DNA of 64,000 bases from Planctomycetota bacterium (GTDB taxonomy: Bacteria; Planctomycetota; UBA1135; GCA-002686595), in NCBI GenBank assembly GCA_016795325.1, contig JAEUHY010000024.1, positions 62,001 through 126,000 on the forward strand. Reading direction: 5' to 3'. Position numbers and translations under genes: made by a program. Positions 34,997-42,886 of this stretch are shown here, piece after piece. Position 1 is the first letter of the stretch. Every line of letters begins with the position of its first letter. The notes under the pieces were generated by a model. The model did not search any database, had not been told where the DNA came from, and was given only the letters and a program-made list of their open reading frames with translations.

Positions 34997-35323
34997 ATGA
35001 TCGAGATCACCGAACGCGCCGTCAGCGAAGTCAAGCGCATCGTCTCCGAACAGAAACTGCCCGACGCCACCGCACTGCGTGTGGGCGTCAAGGGCGGCGG
35101 TTGCTCGGGCTTTTCGTACACCCTGGGCTTCGACGACCAGGTGTCGGAGACCGACCAGATCTACGAGATCGAGGGCGTGCGCGTGGTCTGCGACCCCAAG
35201 AGCTTCCTGTACTTGAACGGCACGCAGATCGACTTCGAGGACAACCTGATGGGCCGCGGCTTCAAGTTCGGCAACCCCAACGCCGCCAAGACCTGCGGCT
35301 GCGGCGAGAGCTTCTCCGTGTGA
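34997..35323 (+). CDS. iscA: A-type Fe-S carrier IscA/ErpA
   Basis: A 108-residue A-type carrier. Ligands C36 (GGGCSGFSY), C100 and C102 (TCGCGESF) are present. It accepts clusters or iron from the scaffold and passes them to target enzymes. It lies 2 bp after the iscU stop and its own stop overlaps the start of hscB (GTGA), so translation is coupled. Confidence 0.95.
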   Translation: MIEITERAVSEVKRIVSEQKLPDATALRVGVKGGGCSGFSYTLGFDDQVSETDQIYEIEGVRVVCDPKSFLYLNGTQIDFEDNLMGRGFKFGNPNAAKTCGCGESFSV

Positions 35324-35964
35324 GCGCGTTCGCGGCCAAGTGCTCCAAGTGCGGGGCCGAGCTCGAGTCGCCGCTGGGATGCACCGCCTGCGGAACGCTC
35401 GCCGCGCCCGAGCGCGAGCCCACGCCTTTCGAGGTGTTCGGGCTCGCGCCGTCGTTTGCGCTCGACGCTGCGCAACTGCGCCGCAAGCTGCTGCGGCTGG
35501 GCCGCGTGCTGCACCCGGACTACTTCGGCGCCGCCGATGAGGCCACGCGCGCGCTCGCCGAGCGCAACAGCGCGCGCCTGCACCGCGCCCACGACGTGCT
35601 CGCGGACGACGCCGCGCGCGCCGACTGGCTCGTGCGCCACCTCGGCGGCCCGAGCGAGAACGAACAGCGCGAGATGCCCAAGGCGTTCCTGCTCGAAGTG
35701 CTCGAGTGGAACGAGCAGCTCGAGGCCGCGCGTGAGAGCGCGCCGGGCTCGCGCGAACGCGCTGCCTTGGCCGACCTGGAAGCGGAGTTGAAGCAACAAC
35801 GCGAACGCGCGCTGTCGGCCGTGGCGCGCCTGCTCGAACCCCTGCCGCCGAGCGCGGCCCCGACGCTGCGCGAGGCGCGCTCGCAACTCAACGCGCTGCG
35901 TTACCTCGACAACACCCTGGCTCAGATCGAAGCGCTCGCGCTGGGCGCGCCATCGTCCCACTAG
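35320..35964 (+). CDS. hscB: Fe-S co-chaperone HscB with N-terminal zinc-binding domain
   Basis: A 214-residue J-domain protein starting at GTG 35320, which overlaps the iscA stop. The first 25 residues contain two CxxC pairs (C8/C11 and C21/C24), a rubredoxin-like zinc site as in mitochondrial HSC20 but absent from E. coli HscB (171 residues). The J domain follows (EVFGLAPSFALDAAQLRRKLLRLGRVLHPDYF, HPD at 65-67), then the C-terminal helical domain that binds IscU (MPKAFLLEVLEWNEQLEAAR). It delivers IscU to HscA and stimulates its ATPase. Confidence 0.9.
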   Translation: MSAFAAKCSKCGAELESPLGCTACGTLAAPEREPTPFEVFGLAPSFALDAAQLRRKLLRLGRVLHPDYFGAADEATRALAERNSARLHRAHDVLADDAARADWLVRHLGGPSENEQREMPKAFLLEVLEWNEQLEAARESAPGSRERAALADLEAELKQQRERALSAVARLLEPLPPSAAPTLREARSQLNALRYLDNTLAQIEALALGAPSSH

Positions 35965-35971
35965 CACCCCC

Positions 35972-37846
35972 ATGGGCTTCATCGAACTCAACGTCCTCAA
36001 CAACGCCGCGCAGAACGTCGCGCTGGGCATCGACCTGGGCACCACGAACTCGCTCGGCGCGATGTGGAAGGACGGCCGGCCGATCGTGCTGCACCCCGAG
36101 GGCGACTCGGGCTACGTGCCGAGCGCGATCCACTTCCCCGAGAAGGGCATGCCCGCGGTCGGCCGCCGCGCGCGCGAGCTCGCGCTGGTCGATCCGGCGC
36201 ACACGCTGTTCTCGATCAAGCGCTTCATGGGTCGCGGCCTCGCCGAGACGCGCGAGGACGCCGCAAGCGTGCCTTGCCCGCTGAGCGAGAACGAAAACGG
36301 CGTCGTGCAGTTCGAGATGCGCGGACGCAAGTTCACGCCGCAGGAGCTCTCGGCGCTGATCCTGATGAAGGTGCACGACCAGGCCTGCAAGGCGCTGGGC
36401 GGCATCGAGGTGACGAAGGTCGTGATCACCGTGCCGGCGTACTTCGACGAGGCGCAGCGCCAGGCCACGCGCGACGCGGCGCGCATCGCCGGGCTCGACG
36501 TGCTGCGCATCATCAACGAGCCGACCGCGGCGAGCCTCGCCTACGGCCTCGACAAGCGCAAACAGGGCAACGTCGCCGTGTACGACCTGGGCGGCGGCAC
36601 CTTCGACGTGTCGGTCCTGCGCATCGAAGAAGGCGTGTTCCAAGTGCTCGCAACCCACGGCGACACGCACCTGGGCGGCGACGATTTCGACCGCGCGCTG
36701 GTCGAGGTCGCGCGCAAGGAGCTGAGCGCGCTGCTCGCGCCGAACGTGCTCGAGGACCGCGCCTTCCTGCAGTCGCTGCGCCTGGCGGCCGAGAAGTGCA
36801 AGATCGAGCTGTCGAACGCGCCCGAGGCGTACATGCACCTCGCGATGCCCGAATCCGGCGTTCAGTGGCGGCGCAACTTCACGCGCGGCGAGGCCGAGGC
36901 GCTGTGGGCGCCGCTGATCGAACGCACACTGCACTCCTGCCAGCGCGCGCTGGCCGACGCGAAGCTGAAGGTCGCGCAGATCGACGAAGTCGTGCTGGTC
37001 GGCGGCTCGACGCGCATTCCCGCCGTGCGCGAGCGCGTGGAGCGCTTCTTCAACCGCAAGCCGCACGTCGAGCTCAACCCCGACGAAGTGGTCGCGCTCG
37101 GCGCGGCGGTGCAGGCGCACGTGCTGATGGGCGGCACGCGCGAAGTGCTGCTGATGGACGTCACGCCGCTCTCGCTCGGCCTGGAGACCATGGGCGGCGC
37201 GGTGGCGAAGATCATCAACCGCAACTCGACCATCCCCTGTCAGGCGACCGAGGGATTCACGACCTACGCCGACAACCAGACCGGCATCGAGTTCCACATC
37301 GTCCAAGGCGAGCGCGAACTCGCCAAGGACTGCCGCACGCTCGGCCGCTTCAAGTTGAGCGGCATCCCTCCGATGCCCGCGGGCATGCCCAAGGTCGCGG
37401 TGCGCTTCCACATCGACGCCAACGGCATGCTCACGGTCACCGCCAAGGAAGAGTCGACGGGCAAGAGCGCGCGCATCGAGGTGCAGCCCATGAACGGCCT
37501 CACCGACGCGCAGGTCGAGAGCATGCTCAACGCCGCGTACCGGCACGCGCGCGACGACTTCGACGCGCGCCGCGCCGCGGACCTGCGCACCGAGATCGGC
37601 GTGATGGTGCGCGCCACCGAACGCGGCCTGGGCCACGCAGCGGGGCAACTCGACCGCGAGACCATGCTCGACATCCAGGACGCGCTGGTCGCCGGCCGCG
37701 CGGCCCTGGAGGGCGCGCTGCCCGACGCGACAACGCTGCAGCGCGTGCGCGACCAGCTCGAGCGCGCCACGCTGCCGCTGGCCGCCGCGCTGATGGATTC
37801 GGTGGCCAAGGCCGCTCTTTCGGGCAAGAAGCTTTCCGAGGTCTGA
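35972..37846 (+). CDS. hscA: Hsp70-type Fe-S chaperone HscA
   Basis: A 624-residue Hsp70. The ATPase domain has GIDLGTTNSLGA near residue 19, VITVPAYFDEAQRQATRDAA, INEPTAASLAYG, VYDLGGGTFDVSVL and VLVGGSTRIPAVR. The substrate domain starts about residue 390 (LLMDVTPLSLGLETMGG). The position in the ISC cluster and the hscB gene directly upstream identify it as HscA rather than DnaK; length is close to HscA (616) and the C-terminal acidic tail of DnaK is absent. It accelerates cluster transfer from IscU. Start is 7 bp after the hscB stop. Confidence 0.94.
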   Translation: MGFIELNVLNNAAQNVALGIDLGTTNSLGAMWKDGRPIVLHPEGDSGYVPSAIHFPEKGMPAVGRRARELALVDPAHTLFSIKRFMGRGLAETREDAASVPCPLSENENGVVQFEMRGRKFTPQELSALILMKVHDQACKALGGIEVTKVVITVPAYFDEAQRQATRDAARIAGLDVLRIINEPTAASLAYGLDKRKQGNVAVYDLGGGTFDVSVLRIEEGVFQVLATHGDTHLGGDDFDRALVEVARKELSALLAPNVLEDRAFLQSLRLAAEKCKIELSNAPEAYMHLAMPESGVQWRRNFTRGEAEALWAPLIERTLHSCQRALADAKLKVAQIDEVVLVGGSTRIPAVRERVERFFNRKPHVELNPDEVVALGAAVQAHVLMGGTREVLLMDVTPLSLGLETMGGAVAKIINRNSTIPCQATEGFTTYADNQTGIEFHIVQGERELAKDCRTLGRFKLSGIPPMPAGMPKVAVRFHIDANGMLTVTAKEESTGKSARIEVQPMNGLTDAQVESMLNAAYRHARDDFDARRAADLRTEIGVMVRATERGLGHAAGQLDRETMLDIQDALVAGRAALEGALPDATTLQRVRDQLERATLPLAAALMDSVAKAALSGKKLSEV

Positions 37847-37847
37847 C

Positions 37848-38054
37848 ATGGCGCGCCCGCTGCACTGGAGCGACGTCCACGCCCTCGCCCAGGCCCTGGA
37901 AGAGGCCCACCCGGAGGCCGACGTGCTGCACGTGCGCTTCACGGATCTCCACCGCTGGGTCAGCGAACTGGACGGATTCGTGGACGATCCGAAAAAGTCG
38001 AACGAGAAGATCCTCGAAGCGATTCAAATGGCGTGGCTGGATGAGCGAGACTAG
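37848..38054 (+). CDS. iscX: IscX (YfhJ) small acidic ISC accessory protein
   Basis: A 68-residue protein nearly the length of E. coli IscX (66). It keeps the family pattern: LHWSDVHALAQALEEAHPEAD, VRFTDLHRWVSELDGFVDDP and SNEKILEAIQMAWLDE. IscX binds IscS and iron and modulates desulfurase activity. It starts 1 bp after the hscA stop (TGACATG), so it is the last gene of the operon. No ferredoxin gene lies between hscA and iscX, unlike in proteobacteria. Confidence 0.92.
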   Translation: MARPLHWSDVHALAQALEEAHPEADVLHVRFTDLHRWVSELDGFVDDPKKSNEKILEAIQMAWLDERD

Positions 38055-38081
38055 GACGCTCTCCACGCCACCCGAGGATTC

Positions 38082-38498
38082 ATGGCCAAAGCCCCGCAGA
38101 TTCGTTGGATCACCGCCGCTGACCGCAAGTGGGACACAAACGCCGTTTGGAAGGCCTTCGTCGCCCTGATGGACGGCGCTGACCCCGACGAGCTCACCTC
38201 GATCCAGCGCATCGCTTGGCTCGCGCACCGCTACGACAACGAGGCGCGCTCGAAGGGCCACGCACGTTTCTTCGCCGACCGCGACAAGAAGACGATCAAC
38301 GCCACGGTGCGCGCGCTCGAGTCGATCGGCGCACTGCCGCACGCGCAGGTGCTGCGCGATGCGCACGCCGCGAAGGTGGCCTCGCAGCACGACCGCAGCC
38401 TGCTCGCGCTCGAACGCATCGAGAAGCACCTGCGGCGCTACCTCGAGACCTTCGAAGCGCACTTCGTGCGCGACTCGCCCGAGAGCTGCGGTCGCTGA
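38082..38498 (+). CDS. Conserved hypothetical, weak DMP19/DUF4375-like pattern
   Basis: A 138-residue protein of unknown function. The central part (DELTSIQRIAWLAHRYDNEARSKGHARFF, then INATVRALESIGALPHAQVLRDAH) resembles the DUF4375/DMP19 pattern (surface helices followed by an A/L-x-E-x-I/G-A helix), but the match is weak. It starts 27 bp after iscX, on the same strand, with an AGGA site 5 nt before the ATG, so it may be read through from the ISC operon. No membrane segments or signal are visible. Confidence 0.55.
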   Translation: MAKAPQIRWITAADRKWDTNAVWKAFVALMDGADPDELTSIQRIAWLAHRYDNEARSKGHARFFADRDKKTINATVRALESIGALPHAQVLRDAHAAKVASQHDRSLLALERIEKHLRRYLETFEAHFVRDSPESCGR

Positions 38499-38657
38499 AC
38501 GGACGCGCTGGCACGAGCCGGCGAGCACGAGCCGGCCCATACGAACCAGCGCAGTCGAGCCCACGGGCGAACCAGAGTCAGCCCAAGCGCATTGGGGCCG
38601 CGCGTGGCGGCCGGGCGTCGCCCCTCGACGACGCCCGCGCCGGAAAGCGCCTCGCCG

Positions 38658-39404
38658 CTACTTGGCTTTGCCCTGCGAAGCGACCGCGTGCGTCGCCGCC
38701 GCAATCTCCGCTTCGCTCGCCAAGTAGTAGTTCTTGATCGGCCGCAACTGCGCGTCGAGCTCGTACACGAGCGGAATGCCGGTCGGGATGTTGAGCGCGA
38801 CGATCTTGTCGTCGGCGATGCCGTCCAGGTGCTTGACCAGCGCTCGCAGCGAATTGCCGTGGGCCGCGATCACCAAGCGCTCGCCGGCGCGCACGCGCGG
38901 CGCGAGCGTGGAGTTCCAGTAAGGCACGACGCGCGCCACCGTGTCCTTGAGAGACTCGGTGTTCGGCCGCTCCGCAGGCTCGAGGCTCGCGTAGCGCCGG
39001 TCGTTCGCCGGATTCGCGGCGTCGCCCGCGGCGTACGCCGGCGGCGGGATGTCGTAGCTGCGGCGCCACACGAGCACCTGCTGCTCGCCGTGCCGCGCCG
39101 CCGTCTCCGCCTTGTCGAGCCCGGTCAGTGCGCCGTAGTGCCGCTCGTTGAGGCGCCAGTCCTTCTCGACCGGGATCCAGTGCAGGTCGAGTTCGTCGAG
39201 CGCGAGGAACAAGGTCGTGATCGCGCGCCGCAGGTACGAGGTGTAGGCCACGTCGAACACGTAGCCGGCCTCGCGCAGGCGCTTGCCCGCCTCGCGCGCC
39301 TCGCCGACGCCCTTGTCGGACAGCGGCACGTCCTTCCAGCCGGTGAAGCGGTTCTCACGGTTCCACTGGCTCTCGCCGTGGCGCAACAGGACCAACTTGT
39401 GCAT
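38658..39404 (-). CDS. gpmA: 2,3-bisphosphoglycerate-dependent phosphoglycerate mutase
   Basis: A 248-residue histidine-phosphatase-superfamily enzyme. The phospho-histidine motif is [10 protein letters not shown] (His9), followed by the GpmA landmarks [46 protein letters not shown] and the second His in [16 protein letters not shown]. It interconverts 3- and 2-phosphoglycerate in glycolysis and gluconeogenesis. Length matches E. coli GpmA (250). It is about 35 bp downstream of the cyclodeaminase gene on the same strand. Confidence 0.95.
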   Translation of the reverse strand: MHKLVLLRHGESQWNRENRFTGWKDVPLSDKGVGEAREAGKRLREAGYVFDVAYTSYLRRAITTLFLALDELDLHWIPVEKDWRLNERHYGALTGLDKAETAARHGEQQVLVWRRSYDIPPPAYAAGDAANPANDRRYASLEPAERPNTESLKDTVARVVPYWNSTLAPRVRAGERLVIAAHGNSLRALVKHLDGIADDKIVALNIPTGIPLVYELDAQLRPIKNYYLASEAEIAAATHAVASQGKAK

Positions 39405-39439
39405 GGCAACGTTCTCGCTTGGGGAGTGCGGGCGGTTCG

Positions 39440-40081
39440 TCAGGCCGGAAGCTTGGCCGCGAGGGCCGCGCGAGCTCGTTCCGCGGCCGCGAGCGCGCTC
39501 GCGCGCAGTTCCGCGGCCTGGGCGCGGCGCGCGGCGACGTACTCGGCGTCCTTGATCGACGCGGCGTTGATCGCGACGTTCGCCTGCGCGGCTTCGAGGC
39601 CGGCCAGGCAGCAGGCCACGCCGCTGCCGCAGTCGCTCGCGAGGTTGGGATTGATGTCCGCAGCGCAGGCCGCCGCGTGCGCCAGCACCGCCGCAGCAGC
39701 GCGCATGGTCTCGAGCGGAACCTCGAGCGCGCCCTTCATGGCGGCCTGGATCCCGGCGCTGCGCGCGGCCTTCTCGGCGTCGTTCGACTTGGGTGCGCCG
39801 AAGGCCGCCGTCACGCGGTCGTAGGCGTCGGTGTCGGCTTGCACGAACCCCAGCGCGGTGGCGCGCAGTTGGTCGAGCTCCGCTGCGCGGCGTGCCATGG
39901 CGTCCTGCACGGCGGCGTATTTTTCGCCGCTCGTGAAGCGACAGGCCATACTCACCGTAGCCGCGCCGCAGGCGACGACGTAAGCCGCAAGGCTCCCGCC
40001 GCCCGGCGTGGGTGTCTTTTCGGCCAGGGCGGCCGCGAAGGCGGTCAGCGAAAGGTCGGTCAGTTGCGAGGTCGAGGGCAT
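39440..40081 (-). CDS. Formiminotetrahydrofolate cyclodeaminase/cyclohydrolase-family protein
   Basis: A 213-residue helical protein. The N-terminus has [34 protein letters not shown], the PGGGS-x-A/S-A motif of the FTCD cyclodeaminase and FchA family. [12 protein letters not shown] and the C-terminal [16 protein letters not shown] segment also fit. The family ring-closes 5-formimino-THF to methenyl-THF and often feeds one-carbon pools. The start codon (CAT at 40079-40081) overlaps the start of the divergent M48 gene (ATG 40080-40082) in the palindrome CATG. Confidence 0.85.
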   Translation of the reverse strand: MPSTSQLTDLSLTAFAAALAEKTPTPGGGSLAAYVVACGAATVSMACRFTSGEKYAAVQDAMARRAAELDQLRATALGFVQADTDAYDRVTAAFGAPKSNDAEKAARSAGIQAAMKGALEVPLETMRAAAAVLAHAAACAADINPNLASDCGSGVACCLAGLEAAQANVAINAASIKDAEYVAARRAQAAELRASALAAAERARAALAAKLPA

Positions 40082-40919
40082 GAGCAGATCGAACGTAGGC
40101 GTGGCTGGGGCGGCAAGCGCGGGATTGTATCGCCGCTGGAGCGCCCTTTTCGTGGCGCTGGCGGTGCTGCTCGCCGGCCTCGCACCGAGTTGCCAGTCGG
40201 TGGCCGTGACCGGTCGGCGGCAGTTCAACATGTTCTCGCTCGAGCAGGACAAGCAGCTCGGCGCCGACGCGTACCAGCAGGCGATGGGCGAGTCGAAGCT
40301 GATCAAGAGCGGCCCGCAGTACGCGCAGGTCAAGCGCGTGGTCGAACGCCTGATCCCGGTCGTCGACGACCCCGGCTTCGAGTGGGAGTTCAACGTCATC
40401 GACGATCCCAAGACGGTCAACGCGTGGTGCATGCCGGGTGGGAAGATCGCCGTGTACACCGGCATCCTGCCCATCGCCCAGGACGACGCCGGGCTGGCCG
40501 TCGTGATCGGCCACGAGATCGCGCACGCCGTGGCGCGCCACGGAACGGAGCGCATGACGACCCAGGGACTGGGCAACCTGGGACTGGCGATCGCCGCCAG
40601 CCAGTTCGAATCGGCCGCCAAGTACCAACAGGCGCTGGTGCTCGCGACGGACCTGCTCGTCTACAAGCCCTGGGGACGCGACAACGAGCTGGAGGCCGAC
40701 GAGATCGGACTCATGTACATGGCCGAGGCCGGCTACGACCCGCGCAGCGCGCCCGCGTTCTGGCAGCGCATGGCAGCGGCGTCGGGCGGCGCTGGTGGTG
40801 GTGGCCGCCTCGCGGGCTACCTCTCCACGCACCCCTCGAACGCCGAACGCATCGCCCGGCTGGAGCAGTTGCTCCCGCGTGCGATCGAATTGCACGAGCG
40901 CAGCACCCTGCGCCCCTAG
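40080..40919 (+). CDS. M48-family metallopeptidase lipoprotein
   Basis: A 279-residue protein. The N-terminal ~40 residues form a lipoprotein-like signal ([17 protein letters not shown]). The peptidase has the zinc motif [11 protein letters not shown] (His145, Glu146, His149) and the third ligand Glu205 in [21 protein letters not shown] and [11 protein letters not shown] are typical of the BepA/YcaL/LoiP branch of M48, periplasmic proteases of outer-membrane quality control. The ATG at 40080 overlaps the start codon of the divergent cyclodeaminase gene, so a downstream start (for example GTG near 40098) is possible without losing the signal peptide. Confidence 0.88.
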   Translation: MSRSNVGVAGAASAGLYRRWSALFVALAVLLAGLAPSCQSVAVTGRRQFNMFSLEQDKQLGADAYQQAMGESKLIKSGPQYAQVKRVVERLIPVVDDPGFEWEFNVIDDPKTVNAWCMPGGKIAVYTGILPIAQDDAGLAVVIGHEIAHAVARHGTERMTTQGLGNLGLAIAASQFESAAKYQQALVLATDLLVYKPWGRDNELEADEIGLMYMAEAGYDPRSAPAFWQRMAAASGGAGGGGRLAGYLSTHPSNAERIARLEQLLPRAIELHERSTLRP

Positions 40920-41371
40920 CCGGCAAGGGCAAACGCACCCTCCAGGGCGGCACGGAAAGACCGTCGCGGCCCCCCGCGGGCGGCTGGGACGGCCTCTCCG
41001 GACGCAAATCTTGCCGTCCGTAAACCTTTACAGAGAAAGCGTTTGAGACTCCCGTCCTGGCTGCGGGTTCGACCCGGCACGCTCGTTTCCTAGTTTGCAG
41101 TCTCAATGCGCAGGCGGGTTTCTCGCCCCGCGCATCGCGGCGTACCGGCCCCGCATCGACCCGGCCCGCCGTGCAGGTGTCGATCGTGGACTGCAGAGCT
41201 CGGGCGCGAGCCAAACCGTCGGCAGGCAGGAATGAGCCAACACAGCTGCGAAGAGCGTGAGGAAGGCAGACGAAGCGCGAGCCTCGTCGGAGTCCTGCGC
41301 CGCATCGGCTCCGCGCGGGCCAGCGCGCGCGCCGCGCTCGTTGTGCGCTCACTCGCAGCGAGGAGTGCGGC
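40920..41371. other. Leader region of the glycogen-synthase-like gene
   Basis: 452 bases without a gene. An inverted pair GGACGGC (40987-40993)/GCCGTCC (41013-41019) could end the M48 transcript. An AT-richer patch follows (GTAAACCTTTACAGAGAAAGC, about 41020-41040). A candidate structured element at 41044-41105 is listed separately. The last 260 bases are GC-rich with no clear signal. Confidence 0.5.
41044..41105 (+). ncRNA. Candidate structured RNA element upstream of the GT5 gene
   Basis: Outer arms TGAGACT (41044-41050) and AGTCTCA (41099-41105) are exact complements, enclosing an inner hairpin GGGT-TCG-ACCC (41065-41075). The inner hairpin looks like a tRNA T-arm, but no acceptor or anticodon stem is present, so it is not a tRNA. 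It may be a leader structure or a protein-binding dyad. Confidence 0.35.
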
Positions 41372-42859
41372 ATGAAGATCGCGTTCGTCACGCCCGAACT
41401 CGATCCGCTCGTGCGCCGCACGCCGCTGGCGGAGATCGCCGCCGCGCTGCCCAAGGCGCTGCGCACCGCCGGGGCCGACGCGCGCGTGTTCATCCCGTTC
41501 ACGCAACCGATCCACTCGGTCAGCCTGCCCGACCTGCACCCCGTCGGCGTCGTCGACGTCAAGGACATCGACACCAAGACGCGCTTCGAGATCCACAAGG
41601 CCGTGGTCGGCGACGTTCCCGTCTACCTGTTCGACCACCCTCGCTTCTTCGGTTCGCGGCAGCCCTACGGCGGCGACGACGGCCCGTACCCGGACAACTG
41701 GCGGCGCTACGTGCTGTTCGCGCGCGCCGTGCTCGAGAGCCTGGGCGTGCTCGACTTCGAGCCCGACGTCATCCACGGCTTCGACTGGACCTGCGGACTG
41801 CTGCCGCTCTTGCAGGAGCTCGAGTACGCGCAGAAGCGGCCCGATCACCCGGCGTCGAAGGCCGGCACCTTCCTGCAGATCCACAACCTGGCCATCCAGG
41901 GCGCCTTCGAGCGCGAGATCCTGCCGCAGCTGGGCATCCCCTACCGCGTGTTCCAGTCGACGGCGGGGATCGAGCTCAACGGCAAGGTCAACTTCCTCAA
42001 GGCCGGCGCCGAGTTCGCGACCATCCTGGGCACGCACTCGCCCGGCCACGCCGAGCGCATCCAGAAGCTCGACCGCGGCTACGGACTCGAGGAGGTCTTC
42101 CGGCGCCGCTCCAAGGAACTGGTCGGCATCACCAGCGGGATCGACTACAGCGCCTGGGACCCGGCGAACGACCCGCTGATCGCCAAGGGCTTTTCGCACA
42201 AGGACAAGGCTCTGCTCGGCAAGCAGAAGTGCAAGGCCGTGCTGCAGCAGACGCTCAAGCTCGAGAGCGGCGCGCGCACTCCGCTCGCGGCCATGATCGG
42301 CCGCTTCGACGCCGACTCGGGCGCGGAGATCCTCGCCGAGGTGCTCACCACGGTGCTCGAGCTGGGGGTCGAGGTCGTGATGATGGGCACGGGCCGCCCC
42401 GACATCCACGAGCGCCTCAAGACCATCCAGACGACCTTCTTCGGTCGCTGCCGCATCATCGAGGGCTACCAGCTCAGCCTCGCCCACCAGGTGATCGCCG
42501 GCTCCGACATGCTGCTGCTGCCGGCGCACTACCACCCGGGCAACGCGCTGTGCGCGATCGGCATGCGCTACGGCTTGACGCCGATCGTGTACGCCAGCGG
42601 CGGCCTCGAGGACTACGTCACCGACCTCGAGCGCAACGCGCGCACGGGCACGGGCTTCACCTTCGCGAACTACTCCGGTGAAGGCCTGCTGGGCGCGATC
42701 GACGCGGCGCGCAAGCAGTACAAGAACCCCACGCTCTGGAAGAGCATCGTGACGCGCTGCATGCGCCAGGACTTCTCGTGGAACGCCACCGCCGAGGAGT
42801 ACCTCAAGGCCTACCGACGCGTGACGCGGCGCACCAAGCCGCGCTCGCAGTCGGCCTGA
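41372..42859 (+). CDS. Divergent GT5 glycogen-synthase-like protein, probable pseudoenzyme
   Basis: A 495-residue GT-B protein that aligns with GlgA throughout. It keeps HNLAIQGAFE and the second-domain GGLEDYV. Key residues are changed: the ADP-glucose-binding KTGG loop (K15-T-G-G in E. coli) is R15-R-T-P; the catalytic Lys305 equivalent is Ser316 (Arg300 is kept as Arg311); the E-x7-E glutamate (Glu377) is His388 within PAHYHPG. These changes should abolish normal glucan synthesis. It may be a regulatory or binding paralogue, or use another substrate. No other glycogen gene is adjacent. Confidence 0.8.
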   Translation: MKIAFVTPELDPLVRRTPLAEIAAALPKALRTAGADARVFIPFTQPIHSVSLPDLHPVGVVDVKDIDTKTRFEIHKAVVGDVPVYLFDHPRFFGSRQPYGGDDGPYPDNWRRYVLFARAVLESLGVLDFEPDVIHGFDWTCGLLPLLQELEYAQKRPDHPASKAGTFLQIHNLAIQGAFEREILPQLGIPYRVFQSTAGIELNGKVNFLKAGAEFATILGTHSPGHAERIQKLDRGYGLEEVFRRRSKELVGITSGIDYSAWDPANDPLIAKGFSHKDKALLGKQKCKAVLQQTLKLESGARTPLAAMIGRFDADSGAEILAEVLTTVLELGVEVVMMGTGRPDIHERLKTIQTTFFGRCRIIEGYQLSLAHQVIAGSDMLLLPAHYHPGNALCAIGMRYGLTPIVYASGGLEDYVTDLERNARTGTGFTFANYSGEGLLGAIDAARKQYKNPTLWKSIVTRCMRQDFSWNATAEEYLKAYRRVTRRTKPRSQSA

Positions 42860-42886
42860 TACGCGCGGGCTTACCGCTGCGCGCCG

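Noticed and set aside
38511..38536. Short tandem repeat GCACGAGCCGGC (two copies)
   Set aside because: Only two 12-14-bp copies in a GC-rich gap; not informative beyond simple slippage.
41061..41078. T-arm-like sequence GGGTTCGACCC suggesting a tRNA
   Set aside because: No acceptor stem, D arm or anticodon stem can be formed around it; it is only a hairpin in a leader.
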